Source: Codonopsis lanceolata
Taxonomy: Eukaryota; Streptophyta; Magnoliopsida; Asterales; Campanulaceae
Assembly: GCA_013146195.2 (NCBI GenBank)
Contig: CM028378.1
Span: forward strand, 12,507,828 to 12,571,827
Direction: 5' to 3'
Length of the DNA stretch: 64,000 bases
In this document: in pieces, positions 12,019 through 24,300 of the stretch
How the letters are laid out: each line of letters opens with the position of its first letter
Position numbering within the stretch: position 1 is the stretch's first letter
Program-made: the position numbers and the translations under genes
The notes under the pieces: model-generated
The model's database searches: none
The model's input: only the letters and a program-made list of their open reading frames with translations
What the model was told of the DNA's origin: nothing

Positions 12019-13316
12019 GTCTTCTTCAAGTTCTAGTTGGAATTCAAACACCGACAATGAATATGAAGATGATTATGTAATGACATTCAACGAGTGTGAA
12101 TGAATATATATTTGACCTTAATGGTCGCCGACGCCGCAGCGTCAAATTTGTAGAGAACTAATACGATCTCTACAAGATGAAAGAGAAGTTCGCGAACGTA
12201 TATACATTGAGAAATCGTCTTTGGGGCCATCAACGCCAGTATTCTAACTATTTTGCAGGAATTCAACGCATAAGACCAACAATTTCGCACTGATTTCTGA
12301 TGAAGACATGTCTTCCTTCTAGTGGAAGCTCTTGGTGCTCATAGTCCATATTTTCAACAACGATTTGAAGCATGTGGCGACCTGGTTTATCACCAATACA
12401 AAAATGCACTGCCGCCGTAAGAATGCTTGCTTACGGAATGTCCTGGTGATGCATGTGATGACTATATTCGTGATCGGAAAAAGCATCAATTGAATGCTTG
12501 AAGAAATTTTTCTGAATGTGTGGTTAATGTTTTTGGAGAACGCGATCAAGCCAACGGAGGAGACCTCCAACGCTTGCTTCATGTTGGGGAGACACGTGGT
12601 TTTCCGGTATGTTAGGTAGCATAGATCGCATGCATTGGGAGTGGAAGAATTGCCCGTGGCTTGCAAGGTCGCAAGACGCCGAGGGATGGAAAGGCATCGT
12701 AAGTGTTCTTGAAGCGCCGCTCCTACGATTTGTGGATATGACATGCTTCTTTGGCACCTGTACTTGTAATGATATAAATGTCCTTGATCGATCTCCAGTA
12801 TTTAATGATATTTATAATGGTGTAGCCCCGGCAGTAGGCTTTACTGTTAACGGTAATCAGTATAACTTGAGTTATTATTTAACCGATGGTATATATCCTC
12901 CATGGGCTACATTCATCCGATCCATTCGATTGCCGCAAAGTGATAAACATAAGCTCTTTGCTCAACACGAAGCAAGCAAGAAAGGATGTTGAGCGTGCCT
13001 TTGGGGTATTGCAGCACGATTTGCTATTATACGAGGACCAAAGACTTATGTGGGAGGTATTACGCCGGAAAAATTATGAAAGCTTGTATCATATTACATA
13101 ATATGATTGTCGAAGATGAACGAGATACTTACACACGCTTGCCAAATGCTTCTGGACTATGAACAAAGCCGACATTACCGATGGTAGCTTAAAGCATGAC
13201 AATATTTTAACGAGCGTATTCCCGAACACGCAAGATATCTTAAACGAAGGTGTACCGTTCGAGATAAAGAATCACATCGCCGCCTACTCCATGATTTAAT
13301 TGAAAATGTTTGGAGA
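12019..13316 (+). pseudogene. PIF/Harbinger transposase (HARBI1/ALP1-like DDE), degenerate
   Basis: The putative start MSSSSSSWNSN (12019) is quickly followed by a stop. Clear family motifs come later in different frames: GMLGSIDRMHWEWKNC (first catalytic Asp), NDINVLDRSPVFNDI (second Asp), FTVNGNQYNLSYYLTDGIYP, and KDVERAFGVLQ (catalytic Glu region). The final stretch matches the usual KIMKACIILHNMIVEDERD end. Frameshifts occur near 12670-12720, 12970 and 13015-13070. The DDE transposase family is certain from motif order; activity is very unlikely. Confidence 0.85.
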
Positions 13317-13439
13317 CTTTTTGGTAATCAGTAATTTTTATTGTAGTTGTTGTATTATTTTCGGATATTGTTGTGAGTTTCTTTGAATTGTTTATGTAAT
13401 GAATTTAATTATTGTACTTTTTTAAATTTATTAATGAAT

Positions 13440-13740
13440 ATTAATATAAATATTATTCGACTTATAATAAATTGATAATATTATTATATTATTATATTAA
13501 TTAATTATAATAATATTATATTATAAATAATATTGAATTATTCTCAGTTATACTAAATTAATAATATTAAAATAAATAATATCAAATTATAATAAATTTT
13601 ATTCAAATTATAATAAATAAATATTATTTTAATAATGAGTATTTAAATAATTTCGAAATTATTTTATGCAATATCAAATTTATTTATTAGTATAAATTGA
13701 AAGAATATATTAAATTAATAGAGATAAAGATGGTGGGGTA
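13440..13740. other. Very AT-rich 3' region of the PIF/Harbinger element
   Basis: Almost pure A/T with many TAATATTAT motifs and no gene. The following 13740-13917 closely resembles the right end of the MITE at 62139-62706, linking the two elements. Confidence 0.6.
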
Positions 13741-13955
13741 GATAAAGTTGTTGGAGATAAAGATGGTGGGATATATAAATGTGTTGGATTTTGTGCCAAC
13801 CATTGGGAAGGTTTTTTTGTTTTAAATCAAATGAGTATCTAATGGATTAGTTTATTGGTTTTAATGAGTTGACATTTGATTTTTGGTTTGATTTTAATCA
13901 AACCATTGTACTTGCTCTTAGGGCTAGCCGGCTAGAAATTAGAATAGAAAAATTA

Positions 13956-13979
13956 TTATTAATAATAATAATAATAATA

Positions 13980-14024
<45 letters not shown>
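13956..14024. repeat. (AAT)n-(ATT)n inverted microsatellite
   Basis: A run of TTA/AATAAT repeats turns directly into ATTATT repeats, making a self-complementary trinucleotide microsatellite of about 70 bp. Confidence 0.9.
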
Positions 14025-14025
<1 letters not shown>

Positions 14026-15235
14026 TAGCTCAGTAATTAATTACTGGCTAGGTCATTTTTACCAAACATAATTACTGACCATGATTAAATCTCAAAAAAA
14101 TCATTTTTACCAAACATAACTACTGACCAATATTAAATCTCAATTTTCACACGCTTATCTACAATAGTTAATTATACTAACAGTTATTGAGATTTTACAG
14201 CGGTAATTAAAGCATGTGCCCTAACTAATATTTAATATTTTACCGTTTTACTAGACATTTATTGTTTTACTGAGATTTTATTTTACGGTGATCATCTCCA
14301 TACTGATACCATGCCATAGGTATGGGCACAAAATCTAGTACATATATAAATATATATAATAAATAACATATTGGTCCGGTTCGGTCCGATTCTGTGTTTT
14401 TTGGTTACAGAACCGTGACTGACCCAAATGTCCTATTATGTGAAAATTAAGATCCAAGACCAAACCAAATAATTGGTCCGATCCGTTTTTATTGGTTCGG
14501 TCCGGTTAAAAAAACCTACGTACCCCTAGTACACATATCGAGACACGATTTTTGCAGATCAAGATCTATATTTGCTGGATCTAGGACCAAAGTTGGCTAT
14601 GGAGAGAAAGAGACAAGAAAGAACACAACAAAGCAAAGAAAAGCAAACACATACACGCTTTTTGCAAATCAAAATCTATGTTTGCTAGATCTAGGACCAA
14701 AGTTTGACAAGCCTCCAAAGCTTACTCTGGTTTCTGATCTTTATTTTTATTTACTTCATCTTCTTAAGATCATCTGGACTAAAGCTGGCTCTAAAGAGAA
14801 TGATAAAATAAATAAGGAAGAAATGAAGGAATGAGAGTTATGAAGAAAGAATGAAAAAATGAAGGAAGAGATTGAAAGACGAAAAGATAGAGGGTTGTTT
14901 TAAAAAAGAAACGTAGATTTTTGCGGTGAAAAATAAAAATAAAATATTTCGGCGATTATAAATCTAAAAAAATGGACCGACCCGCAATTATTCATCATTA
15001 TTATTATTATCATTTTGGTCCAGTGGTGGAAAAAATGAATATATGTTTGTGTTAAACTTCACAAGTTTGTAATACAATTTGTGCAAATGTAAATGCTTCC
15101 ATCGTATCTACGCATTAATAATTAAATTTAAGTAGATTATAGTAGTAAACATATAATTCCAATTTAAAGGAAAAGGTTGTTCGCAATACAAATATTAAAA
15201 TATTTATTTTTTAACTAATAATCTTAAAAAAATCA
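14025..15235. other. Intergenic DNA with short internal repeats, no gene
   Basis: It holds a short direct repeat containing CATTTTTACCAAACATAA (14055-14120), a GGTTCGGTCCGGTT-rich block (14373-14516) of the sort common in plant repeats, and a ~115 bp tandem duplication (about 14535-14605 and 14648-14712) around GATCTAGGACCAAAGTT. No coding region or RNA gene was recognised. Confidence 0.6.
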
Positions 15236-15938
15236 GGGCTAGACTAACCACACACCAATATCTACTTTCTACACCTCAATTCTATCTACACCTCATCCAT
15301 TTAATCAAATTTCCCACCTTACTCTCTACACCCCATCTAAATTACCTATTATACCCTTAACCCCTTTAACCCTTCTTCTTCACCGCTTTCGTCTCACCCT
15401 CGTTCTCCCGCAAGACTTCCCTCGCTCACGTTATTTCTTTGGCTTCCCAAGCTCACTGTACTTCTTCCTTATCCCTCCCTCCTCTTCCATTTATGTTGAT
15501 TCCCGCTCTCCTTTCTTTTTCCCATCGCCTAAACACTCTCTTCTCTCTTCCCCTTCTCTTTTCTGTCCTCAAAAGCATTGGAATTTTATGACATCGTGTT
15601 CGGTCATTATTGGCCGCATACTTTAGTGGATGTGCGGTCAGTGCTTACCACAAACCACACTGGAATAATGTTCGTGCAAAGAGAGAGAGAGAGAGAGAGA
15701 GAGAAAGTATGAAAAAAACATTAAAGGAAGGCCGCCTATGGAATAATGAAGAGTGAATAAAGGAAGAAGAAGACAAATGTTCGTCGGAAAAAATGGAGGA
15801 AGGAGAGAGAATGAGAGGAAGCTGATGAAGAATAAATGAAGAATGGGAAGGTTTATTTAGTAAATTGGTATGATGACATTTTTGCAATTTTTTAATGGGA
15901 GTGTGAAAACATGTATTGGTGTGTGGTTAGTCTAGCCC
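15236..15938. mobile_element. TIR-flanked element, ~25 bp near-perfect termini
   Basis: The left end GGGCTAGACTAACCACACAC is repeated inverted at the right end (GTGTGTGGTTAGTCTAGCCC), with similarity extending about 25 bp. The interior is pyrimidine-rich on the left and purine-rich on the right, with a (GA)n tract at 15679-15704. No transposase was seen. The target duplication is unclear, so the superfamily is not assigned. Confidence 0.7.
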
Positions 15939-18120
15939 AAAAAGATTGAGATTATATTGAGTAGGAGGGAAAACAACATATATGATTTCCTTTTTAAAGG
16001 TCTAAACAATTGAAAGATTTCCTTGGATTCGTCTGATTCGTCTAAATATCAGGTAAATTCCGCGCTAGAGTACACATTACCATGTTGTGATTGGCTTTGT
16101 GCGGATTTATATTGTAGCAGCAGCATTGCTAGGAACCAATATTAATCTGTCATGTGTCATCTTGAGGGGACGAATCCAGTGAATACCTTCCACCATTGAT
16201 CTATGCTTTTACTGACATATGAGTAATATCGAATTGCTTCATGGTAAAAATTAAGTAATAGTATATTACTTCATTTGATTTAATGGATGCTAATATGATG
16301 CGAACTTTCTTCAATATGATCATCAACCTCTAAAACATAGTACAATTTGAATAGAAGGCACTCAAAAAAAAAGAAAAAAAAAAAAAAAAGGAAAAAAAAA
16401 AGGAGAAAGTAGTTAAAATGATAGCCGATTGTTCTCTTCATATTGTTACCATTTATCATTTTCCAATTTTCATATATGCTTTCTTTCATGGTGCAAGTTG
16501 GCAAGACTTAGTTGACTGTGATCTCCCAACCCATTACACTAACGCCAATCTATTCTCAAAATGTACTCCTAAATCAAGTTTGAAACCTTTTATTTGTACA
16601 ATATAACAGATAATGGTTGGTTTTGGGATCGATATGTAGTATTTACCATGGAGTCATGAAATAGCTTTTTTCAATGTTATTTATTTCGAATTAGAATGTT
16701 ACACTCGATAATTCAGTTTAAAAGTTATTTCCATAATCATTCAACTTTACTATTTACTATGAATTTTTATAATCTTTCACTCGCCTCCATGTGTATTGTT
16801 AGTATCTTGACATGGTGGAAACTCGATTCAGTATTTTTATAATTTGTAAGGAACAATTAATTGAAATATTAATTGAATTCAACCTATACAAAACCCAGAA
16901 TATACATTGTTGTCTGATCCTTTTATTAACACTGTGTCGTAGACACAGACACGAACTAGATTAAAAACGTGAGAATTTGTTATGACTTTTACTATCAATA
17001 AAATGTATTTTTTTTAGTTTTTAGGTTGTCCTCTTTTCGTTAAGTATAGTGTATATATATTATCCTACCTCAATAAATCCCAAACATATATTAAATCATT
17101 GGCACAACGCTTTATATATACATTCATAAATTTTGTACTCACTCTAGATATTAGTACGGGCATCTGGGGGATTTATACAAATAGTCAACTTAAAAATGAC
17201 TTGGTTATTTATAGTCTCATTTAAAAAAATTACTCTTTTTTGACTTGGATTATTGATATAATCTTATAAATCATGATTGATTTATCGATAAATCAAATAA
17301 AAATGCACCTCTCAATATCAAAATTAACTAGAATTCGAATAGTGAATATAAAACCACTTCATCCCAAGTAATTTATATGATCTACCACAAGTGATTTATG
17401 TTCAAAGATTATATAAGATTCATCGAACAGGTCAAATGCATTATTTGACTAATGCCACGGAAATCAGGAAAGGTTATAATTTTACACCTTAGAGCACCAA
17501 TATTGGTTTTTAATGAATTCTTTCCATTAAGAATCCATCTCTTCCCCCATTGTTGGTTTCTTAGTGGATTCTTGGGAAGTGAGAGAAATTTGGTTTCTTA
17601 ATTAAGAAAATTCTTTGTTTAGTCACTTGATGTAATCGGGGAGAGTGTGGTGCACACACACACATTAGCGGGCGGCGTGCTGCAGCGTAGTGCTGAGCCC
17701 GGCGGCTGGCACTCGCTAAAATTTAAAAACGTTTTTTAATTGTTTTTTAAAAACCAATCTTCACGTTTTTATTAAAGAAAGGATTTAAAAATTTTTAAAA
17801 AAATTCAAATTATAACATTTTTAAATTTTTATAATTTATTATTTTTAAATTAATTTTTGTCTTAATTTATAAATTAATTATTTATATGAAATATTTAAAT
17901 ATGAAATATATAAAATAATTGAAATAAATTTATTTGTTGAAAAGTATAAAAATAAGAATGAAATGTAAAAGTTAATGAGGTGACGATTGATTTTTAAGAA
18001 TATGTTAAGAATCGTATCAATGGGAAGATGAATTCTTAAATGAGAAAAAAAGAATTTGACCAGGTGACAGGTGACAGGTTAATTTGGGGAAGAATTCCCA
18101 CCTTGGACTCTTAACGAGAA
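15939..18120. other. AT-rich intergenic DNA upstream of RPT6 copy B
   Basis: No gene was recognised. It contains an A-rich tract at 16368-16401, several short AT-rich ORFs with no recognisable homology, and a GC-rich island at 17650-17715. If the duplication is a simple tandem, the region left of this window should match it. Confidence 0.6.
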
Positions 18121-18277
18121 GTCAGGTTGCCACATCCTCCCGACGACGACGACGACGACGAGGCGGTCACCGCACGAGTGAGAGTCAGTGATTGTAACTT
18201 GATGAGACAGAAAACTAAGGAGAAACGACTCATAGTCATATATATCTAGAGCTCAGAGAAAGCCTTGTTTTACTGTA
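18121..18277 (+). promoter_or_regulatory. 5' region of RPT6 copy B
   Basis: GC-richer DNA with a (GAC)n run at 18142-18161 immediately upstream of the gene. A TATATAT stretch at 18238-18245 lies only about 35 bases before the first ATG, so it is probably too close to be the TATA box. Transcription start is inferred, not seen. Confidence 0.4.
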
Positions 18278-18331
18278 ATGGCGACGGCGGCGGTAGAAAC
18301 GAGGCAGCCGGAGGAGGCGGCAGCACGATGA
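18278..18331 (+). other. 17-codon ORF whose stop overlaps the first in-frame RPT6 ATG
   Basis: The ATG at 18278 opens MATAAVETRQPEEAAAR and then meets TGA at 18329-18331. That TGA overlaps the ATG at 18328-18330 (sequence ATGA), which is in frame with the conserved RPT6 exon 1. The peptide resembles the usual RPT6 amino-terminus, so this may be the normal start cut off by a 1-2 base indel near 18310-18328. Alternatively it acts as an overlapping upstream ORF. Confidence 0.7.
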
Positions 18332-21300
18332 AGCATCAAAAGTCGGTAGGAATGCGGCAGTACTACCTCCAACACATTCATGATCTCGAGCTCCAAGTCC
18401 TCCACAAGACTCAGAATCTCCAACGACTCGAAGCCCAGCGCAACGATCGCAATTCTCAAGGTATATATAACTATTTCTAATTTAGTATTATTTCTGAGTA
18501 TTTTTACCCTCCGCCGGCAAACCTACATTGCTACATTGGTGCTGTGGCGTACACAAATGCCGTGAAATCTAGATCCTGAATTAATTTGAATTTACATTAT
18601 ATTGAACGCTTGTGGTTTGAGTTTAACAATTACGATGTCGATATCATTTGATTGTTCGGACACTGTTTATGTACATATTTGTTGAGCTTTCCGATACAGC
18701 TATAGCATTGTACTTCACGGAAATAAGTAATGCATTTAGGTTTCAAATGGGTCAATTATGTCCAAATTTTGTTTTTTATAGTTTGCTGAAATCGGAAAAT
18801 GTATATTGAAGTACTTTTTTCCAAAATCAGCAATGAAAAATCGTGTAGTATTACGATTCTTTATCTGAGCTACATTGCATATCCCCTTCCCCCATCACGT
18901 CCTCTCTCACTCACTCAATTTCGTTGCTGTTTTTTCAAGTTTGTGACTGAATATTGGACGATTCACTGTGCAATGGTTATAGTTATTATTCATTTTCTTT
19001 TCAAATTTAAGACTTGCATTGAGGCATAATGGGTATACTTTGTGTTGGGTTATTCATTTTCTTTTCAAATGTAAGACTTGCATTCAGGCATAAGGGGTAT
19101 AATTTGTTTTGGGTTTGCTTTAAGACATAATGCATGACTGCATGTTATGTGAACAGTGAGGATGCTCAAAGAAGAATTGCAGCTCCTCCAGGAGCCTGGA
19201 TCGTACGTTGGTGAAGTTGTAAAGGTTATGGGAAAATCAAAGGTCTTAGTTAAGGTTGGTGGGGTTTACTATTTCTTCCATAATTGTCTTATTTTCCATT
19301 TCATATTACTAGGTGTCTATCAAAAAAATGTGTCTCACTCTTGTTGAAAGCATGGGTTTAAAAAAATGTTTTTGCTATGATTATTCTCACTTATCATATG
19401 AATCTGAACTAAAAGCAACATACATTTAGGATTAGCTAGCACTATAGTTGTCAAACATTTTGGGAGGAATCTAGTAGTTTTTTTGGGTGTGTGCCATCCC
19501 CTTCAATGATAATATATGTATATATATATATATTTTGTCATCTCTTGGAGCATTTTTATATACTTATAGATTTCCCTAGAATTTGGTAATTTTAATTTAC
19601 TTTAGTGCCTCCCCCTTCTTTTCTGTTTTGGGTGCTTTGATACTCAATTATGTTAATATACTCCCTACTATTGAGATCCTCTCTTGGATGAGACACAAAA
19701 CTTGGAATCAAGAGCAGTTGGACAGATCACTTACCACTTACCCTTTGGTTTCATTTCAGCATTGCCATTTTGCTGCTAAATCTTGCAATTCTGGTTAATT
19801 TGATTGATTTAACCAAGTTTTGTAGCATTGTATCTGGAGTTTTAATCTGTATAGAGAAGAATTACTTGTTCATGGTGCAACCGTTGTTCCATTTTGTGAA
19901 AAGCAGTTGGTAAGAGAAATACCATCCCTCCGTCCCAAAATTATTGTCTTGTTTGACCCGGCACACGGATTAAGAAAGAAAGACTTGATCATTAATATTG
20001 GTATAAGGTGTAATTTCGATAAAGCCCATGTGTATGTGGCCTATAGTTAAAGTAGGAAGAAAAGATAAGGGTAAAATGGTTGAAGTGTTGTCCTAAAAAG
20101 AAAACTTACAAGCAAGACAATAATTTTGGGATGAACGAAAAATGAAAGCAGGACAATAATTTTGGGACGGAGGGAGTATTATGATAAGTAGCAAATAGAG
20201 AATTTGAAACAGCACGTCTATGTGACGAGCATGATTGTTTGGGTGCCTTAGTATTTGCATGCTTTTAATGGAAATAAATCTCACTGTTGTGACCCAAAGA
20301 AAGTTAAGAAATTCCCATTTTATTATTTGGAATTTGTATGCTCATATTCTGACATACGCTAGAATCACTGAGAATCACTTTGTACATTTTTTTTTCCTTT
20401 CTTGTAATCACAAGTCTCTTCTTGTTTCATTTTTTTGATAGGTAAGCAAGGCCCCTTGTTGGTATGGGGATTGGAACCAAGGACCTCAAGGTCTTTGCCT
20501 AAGTTCCCTTGCCATCTCTCTCACCCCTTGGGGTCATGGATTCTATCTTTTTGCCTGTGGAATGAAATTATTTTATTGTTGTTTCCCTTGTTACTGTCAG
20601 AAACCCTTATTGTGTTTCATTGCAGATCTCTGTATATGTGCGGGGGTCTGTACATAAATACCTGACTGATTGAACTTTTCACCGATAGGTTCACCCTGAA
20701 GGGAAGTACGTCGTAGATATTGAAAAGAATATTGATATTACGAAAATAACCCCATCAACCAGAGTTGCTTTGCGTAATGATAGCTATGTGCTTCACTTGG
20801 TACTGCCAAGTAAAGTCGACCCTCTAGTCAACCTCATGAAAGTTGAAAAAGTTCCAGACTCTACATATGACATGATTGGTGGTCTTGACCAGCAGATAAA
20901 AGAGATAAAGGAGGTGTGTCTCTTGAAATTACTATTCTCTTGTGCAATTTCTTAGTACAGTCAATCAATTATGCCCGATGATTGTGCTCTGCAAGCCGTT
21001 TGTTTACAATTACATAGTCTTATTTTTATAGGTCATCGAGCTCCCAATCAAGCATCCTGAGTTGTTCGAGTCTCTTGGAATAGCCCAGCCAAAGGTAAGT
21101 TGACCTGTAAGAATCTGCCAGTCTAATATATGTTTTTGATTAGCACTAATCATTTAATTTCTTTGTAAAAAGGGTGTTCTACTCTATGGGCCTCCTGGGA
21201 CAGGGAAAACACTGCTTGCTAGGGCAGTGGCTCATCACACTGACTGCACCTTCATCAGGGTTTCGGGGTCCGAATTAGTTCAAAAGTACATTGGTGAAGG

Positions 21301-24300
21301 CTCCAGGATGGTTAGAGAACTTTTTGTGATGGCCAGGTTAGTTCGTCATGTTTGGTCTCCATCAATGATCATCAGCTCTTTTAATTCACACACTGTGCTG
21401 TGCTATGATATTCGTTATCACCTCAGCAAGATTTTCATGTGAAACTTGTGTTTTGAATTTTCTTGTACTTTCCATATCTTTGCCATTACACAGGGAGCAT
21501 GCTCCGTCAATCATTTTTATGGATGAAATCGATAGTATTGGATCTGCTCGCATGGAATCTGGAAGTGGCAATGGTGATAGTGAAGTCCAGCGGACTATGC
21601 TAGAGCTTCTCAATCAACTGGATGGATTTGAAGCATCGAAAAAAATAAAAGTATATTCTAATTGCTGTTTCATTCAATATTTTTCTCATTATTAATGAGT
21701 TTATGGGATTTTCAATATTACTCGAGTGTTCTGTCCATTAACTGTCTAATACAGGTGTTGATGGCAACAAACCGAATTGACATTTTGGACCAAGCTCTTC
21801 TTAGGCCAGGACGTATTGACAGGAAAATTGAGTTTCCAAATCCCAATGAAGATGTATGTTAAATTCAAGATGGTCTTACTATTTCATTCACTTCACAGAC
21901 GATATTTTACTCACCTCACTTTCCTTTTTTATTATTTATTATTTTTTATAAATGTGTGTGTGTGTGTGCATATATATATATATATATAACAAAAGCGCCA
22001 AAACAGGTGACGCGTCCTATGTATTAGCATATAGATGATACTTTATTGTTCTGCGTCCATTTATGGAATTTTACATCATTTTCTTATAGTAATTTAATTT
22101 ATAACTTGTGTCTGTTTGTTTTTTCATGTTATTAAATCATTCGATTCTATGGGTTCCTGTTTATAATATGCCTCTCTCTCAACGTTTATGTTGTATTTAC
22201 TTTTTTAATATCTTGCAGTCTCGTCTTGACATCTTAAAGATACACTCGAGAAAAATGAATTTGATGCGTGGGATTGATCTGAAGAAGATTGCAGGGAAAA
22301 TGAACGGTGCATCTGGTGCAGAGCTCAAGGTGCATTTTGTAGTTTTTAAACTTAAGCCAATAGTTGTTTTTAACTGCAAGCCATAAGTTTTCCTTCGCAT
22401 TCACAGTCATATATGAAAATCGCATAAGAAGCCATGCATTTAGCTTGTTTTCTTGGTTTCAATTATCGCTTGTTTGTCTTGCGGTGTATGCTTTTTTTAC
22501 AACAAAATTTTCTGTTATATGAATGAATGACCTGAAAATCATTTTCTCGTGGCCAAAAGAATAATAGAAATTTAATTTGTTTCCCACGAACTCCTCATTC
22601 ATTTAGTATTCTCATACTGTCTTCTATTTTTTTATCTCTATTTTCAAATCATTTTTGGGAGATTTTTAAAAATGAGCAAGGGGTTGATTGTAATCTTAGA
22701 ACATAAGTGAATAAAGAATACACACTTTACCTTTGCAATTTCTGGGAACATAAACAAAAATTGTTATAAGTTCCTTTGTGTTGCTTCTAAAGTATTCCTC
22801 GCTTGGTAACTGTAAGTTCTAACTACCCCTCATTGTAAATGAAAAGGGCACCCCAGTATCGTTTCAGAAACAGCTGTCATCTTGATCCTTATGACCTGGC
22901 CGTTACACCCCTGAGCTTTAGGGCGTGCTGAAGCGGGCCTTTGCTAGCAAGCATCTTCGAAATGTCATTTAAGTCACATATGCATCAGCATGATCAAAAT
23001 AAGCATCCACTCTTAACCAAAAATGCCTTTTCCACTCTCCTCTGATTTCTTTCAGCAATCTTCTTCAACTCTCTATACACATTGTTTACCTCCTAAACTT
23101 CCTATATTGACCCACCCTCATGGTATCACTAAACCACTTGATCATTATGGCAGTATCCCACCCTTCATGAAATTACCGAACTGCCCCGTCATCATGGCAG
23201 CTATGTTGCACAGATACGGATACGTGGATACATGATTTTTGAAAAATATAGGATACGGGTATGGGGGGTAATGTAAATATTCTAAATTTAAGGACCAAAC
23301 TATAAATATAAAAAAGTATAAGCGCAAAATAATACTTTCCACTGGCCAAAATGTAAATATTCACTTCGCAAGGGGATATTCGCAAGATAATCGAAGGAAG
23401 AAAATCGCACATAAGGAAGAAAAAGTTTGACGGGACTTACTAGAAGGAAGAAAAATCACAGCAGCACGCTGTTGGCGAAATGGCGATTGGCGGTGGCTGA
23501 CGGCTGTTTCGACTTGGCAGGTCTAGGATTCAAGTTCACTTCGCAAGGGACTAGCGTTCACGACTTCGACAGCAGCAGTTGGGTACACGACAAATTGTAG
23601 AAAAATAGGGGATTTATTAAGCCAAAATGTGTCCGTTTTAAGTTATACATATCCCAATTTGGACACCGATACGCGTGTCCGTGTCGGAAGTTTCAAAAAA
23701 TGAAAATTCAGTCCCTGTACGTATTTGGGGCCATATTTTCCGTATCCGTACCATGTCCGTGCCAGACACAGATCTGACACAGAATACGCCTAGGGTTTGG
23801 CGTGTCTGTGCAATATACATGGCAGTCGCCCACCACATAATCCATGACCTGCATTTCCTTTCTAATCGCATCTCATAACCACCATGAAGCACAGGCAACT
23901 GGTTCCTTTACTTGCCATCAATAAAAAGTGACAAGAAATGATCCCCTGCCTAACCTATCATTGTACGATTTATGCAGCTCCTTTTCATTTCTCAACATTT
24001 GCTGGCTCTCTACACTTACTTTCTTTTATCACCAGATGGGTTCAATCTAACCTCCTCGTCATTGCAACTCTTTCGTCAAATCAGTAGTCACTCAAATCCA
24101 ATTCTTGTAATAGTTCACTTCATAAGTATGAATCCGTATTTTACTATACAACATAGTTGTCAAAGGCGCTCGCCTTTGGCGCCTGAGGCGAGAGTCGAGG
24201 CGAGTCGAGGGTTTGTCGCCTGAAGAGAGGTGGGCGAGTCGGGCGCTAACTGCCGGCATTGATCTCAGATTTTCCATTCCAGATCTAGCCTTCAATATCA

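Larger units (their letters stand above)
10325..13917 (+). mobile_element. Decayed PIF/Harbinger DNA transposon
   Basis: Two degenerate plus-strand genes in the usual order: a Myb/SANT-like accessory protein and a HARBI1/ALP1-like transposase. The right terminus at 13917 (complement GAGCAAGTACAATGG) is followed by TTA, the 3 bp target typical of this superfamily. The left terminus is lost in the N gap. Between the genes lie a (TTGTA)n tract and a ~350 bp tandem duplication. Frameshifts in both genes mean that it is dead as an autonomous element. Confidence 0.85.

Noticed and set aside
12319..12757. Minus-strand ORFs opposite the Harbinger transposase
   Set aside because: The conserved transposase motifs read on the plus strand; these are shadows.
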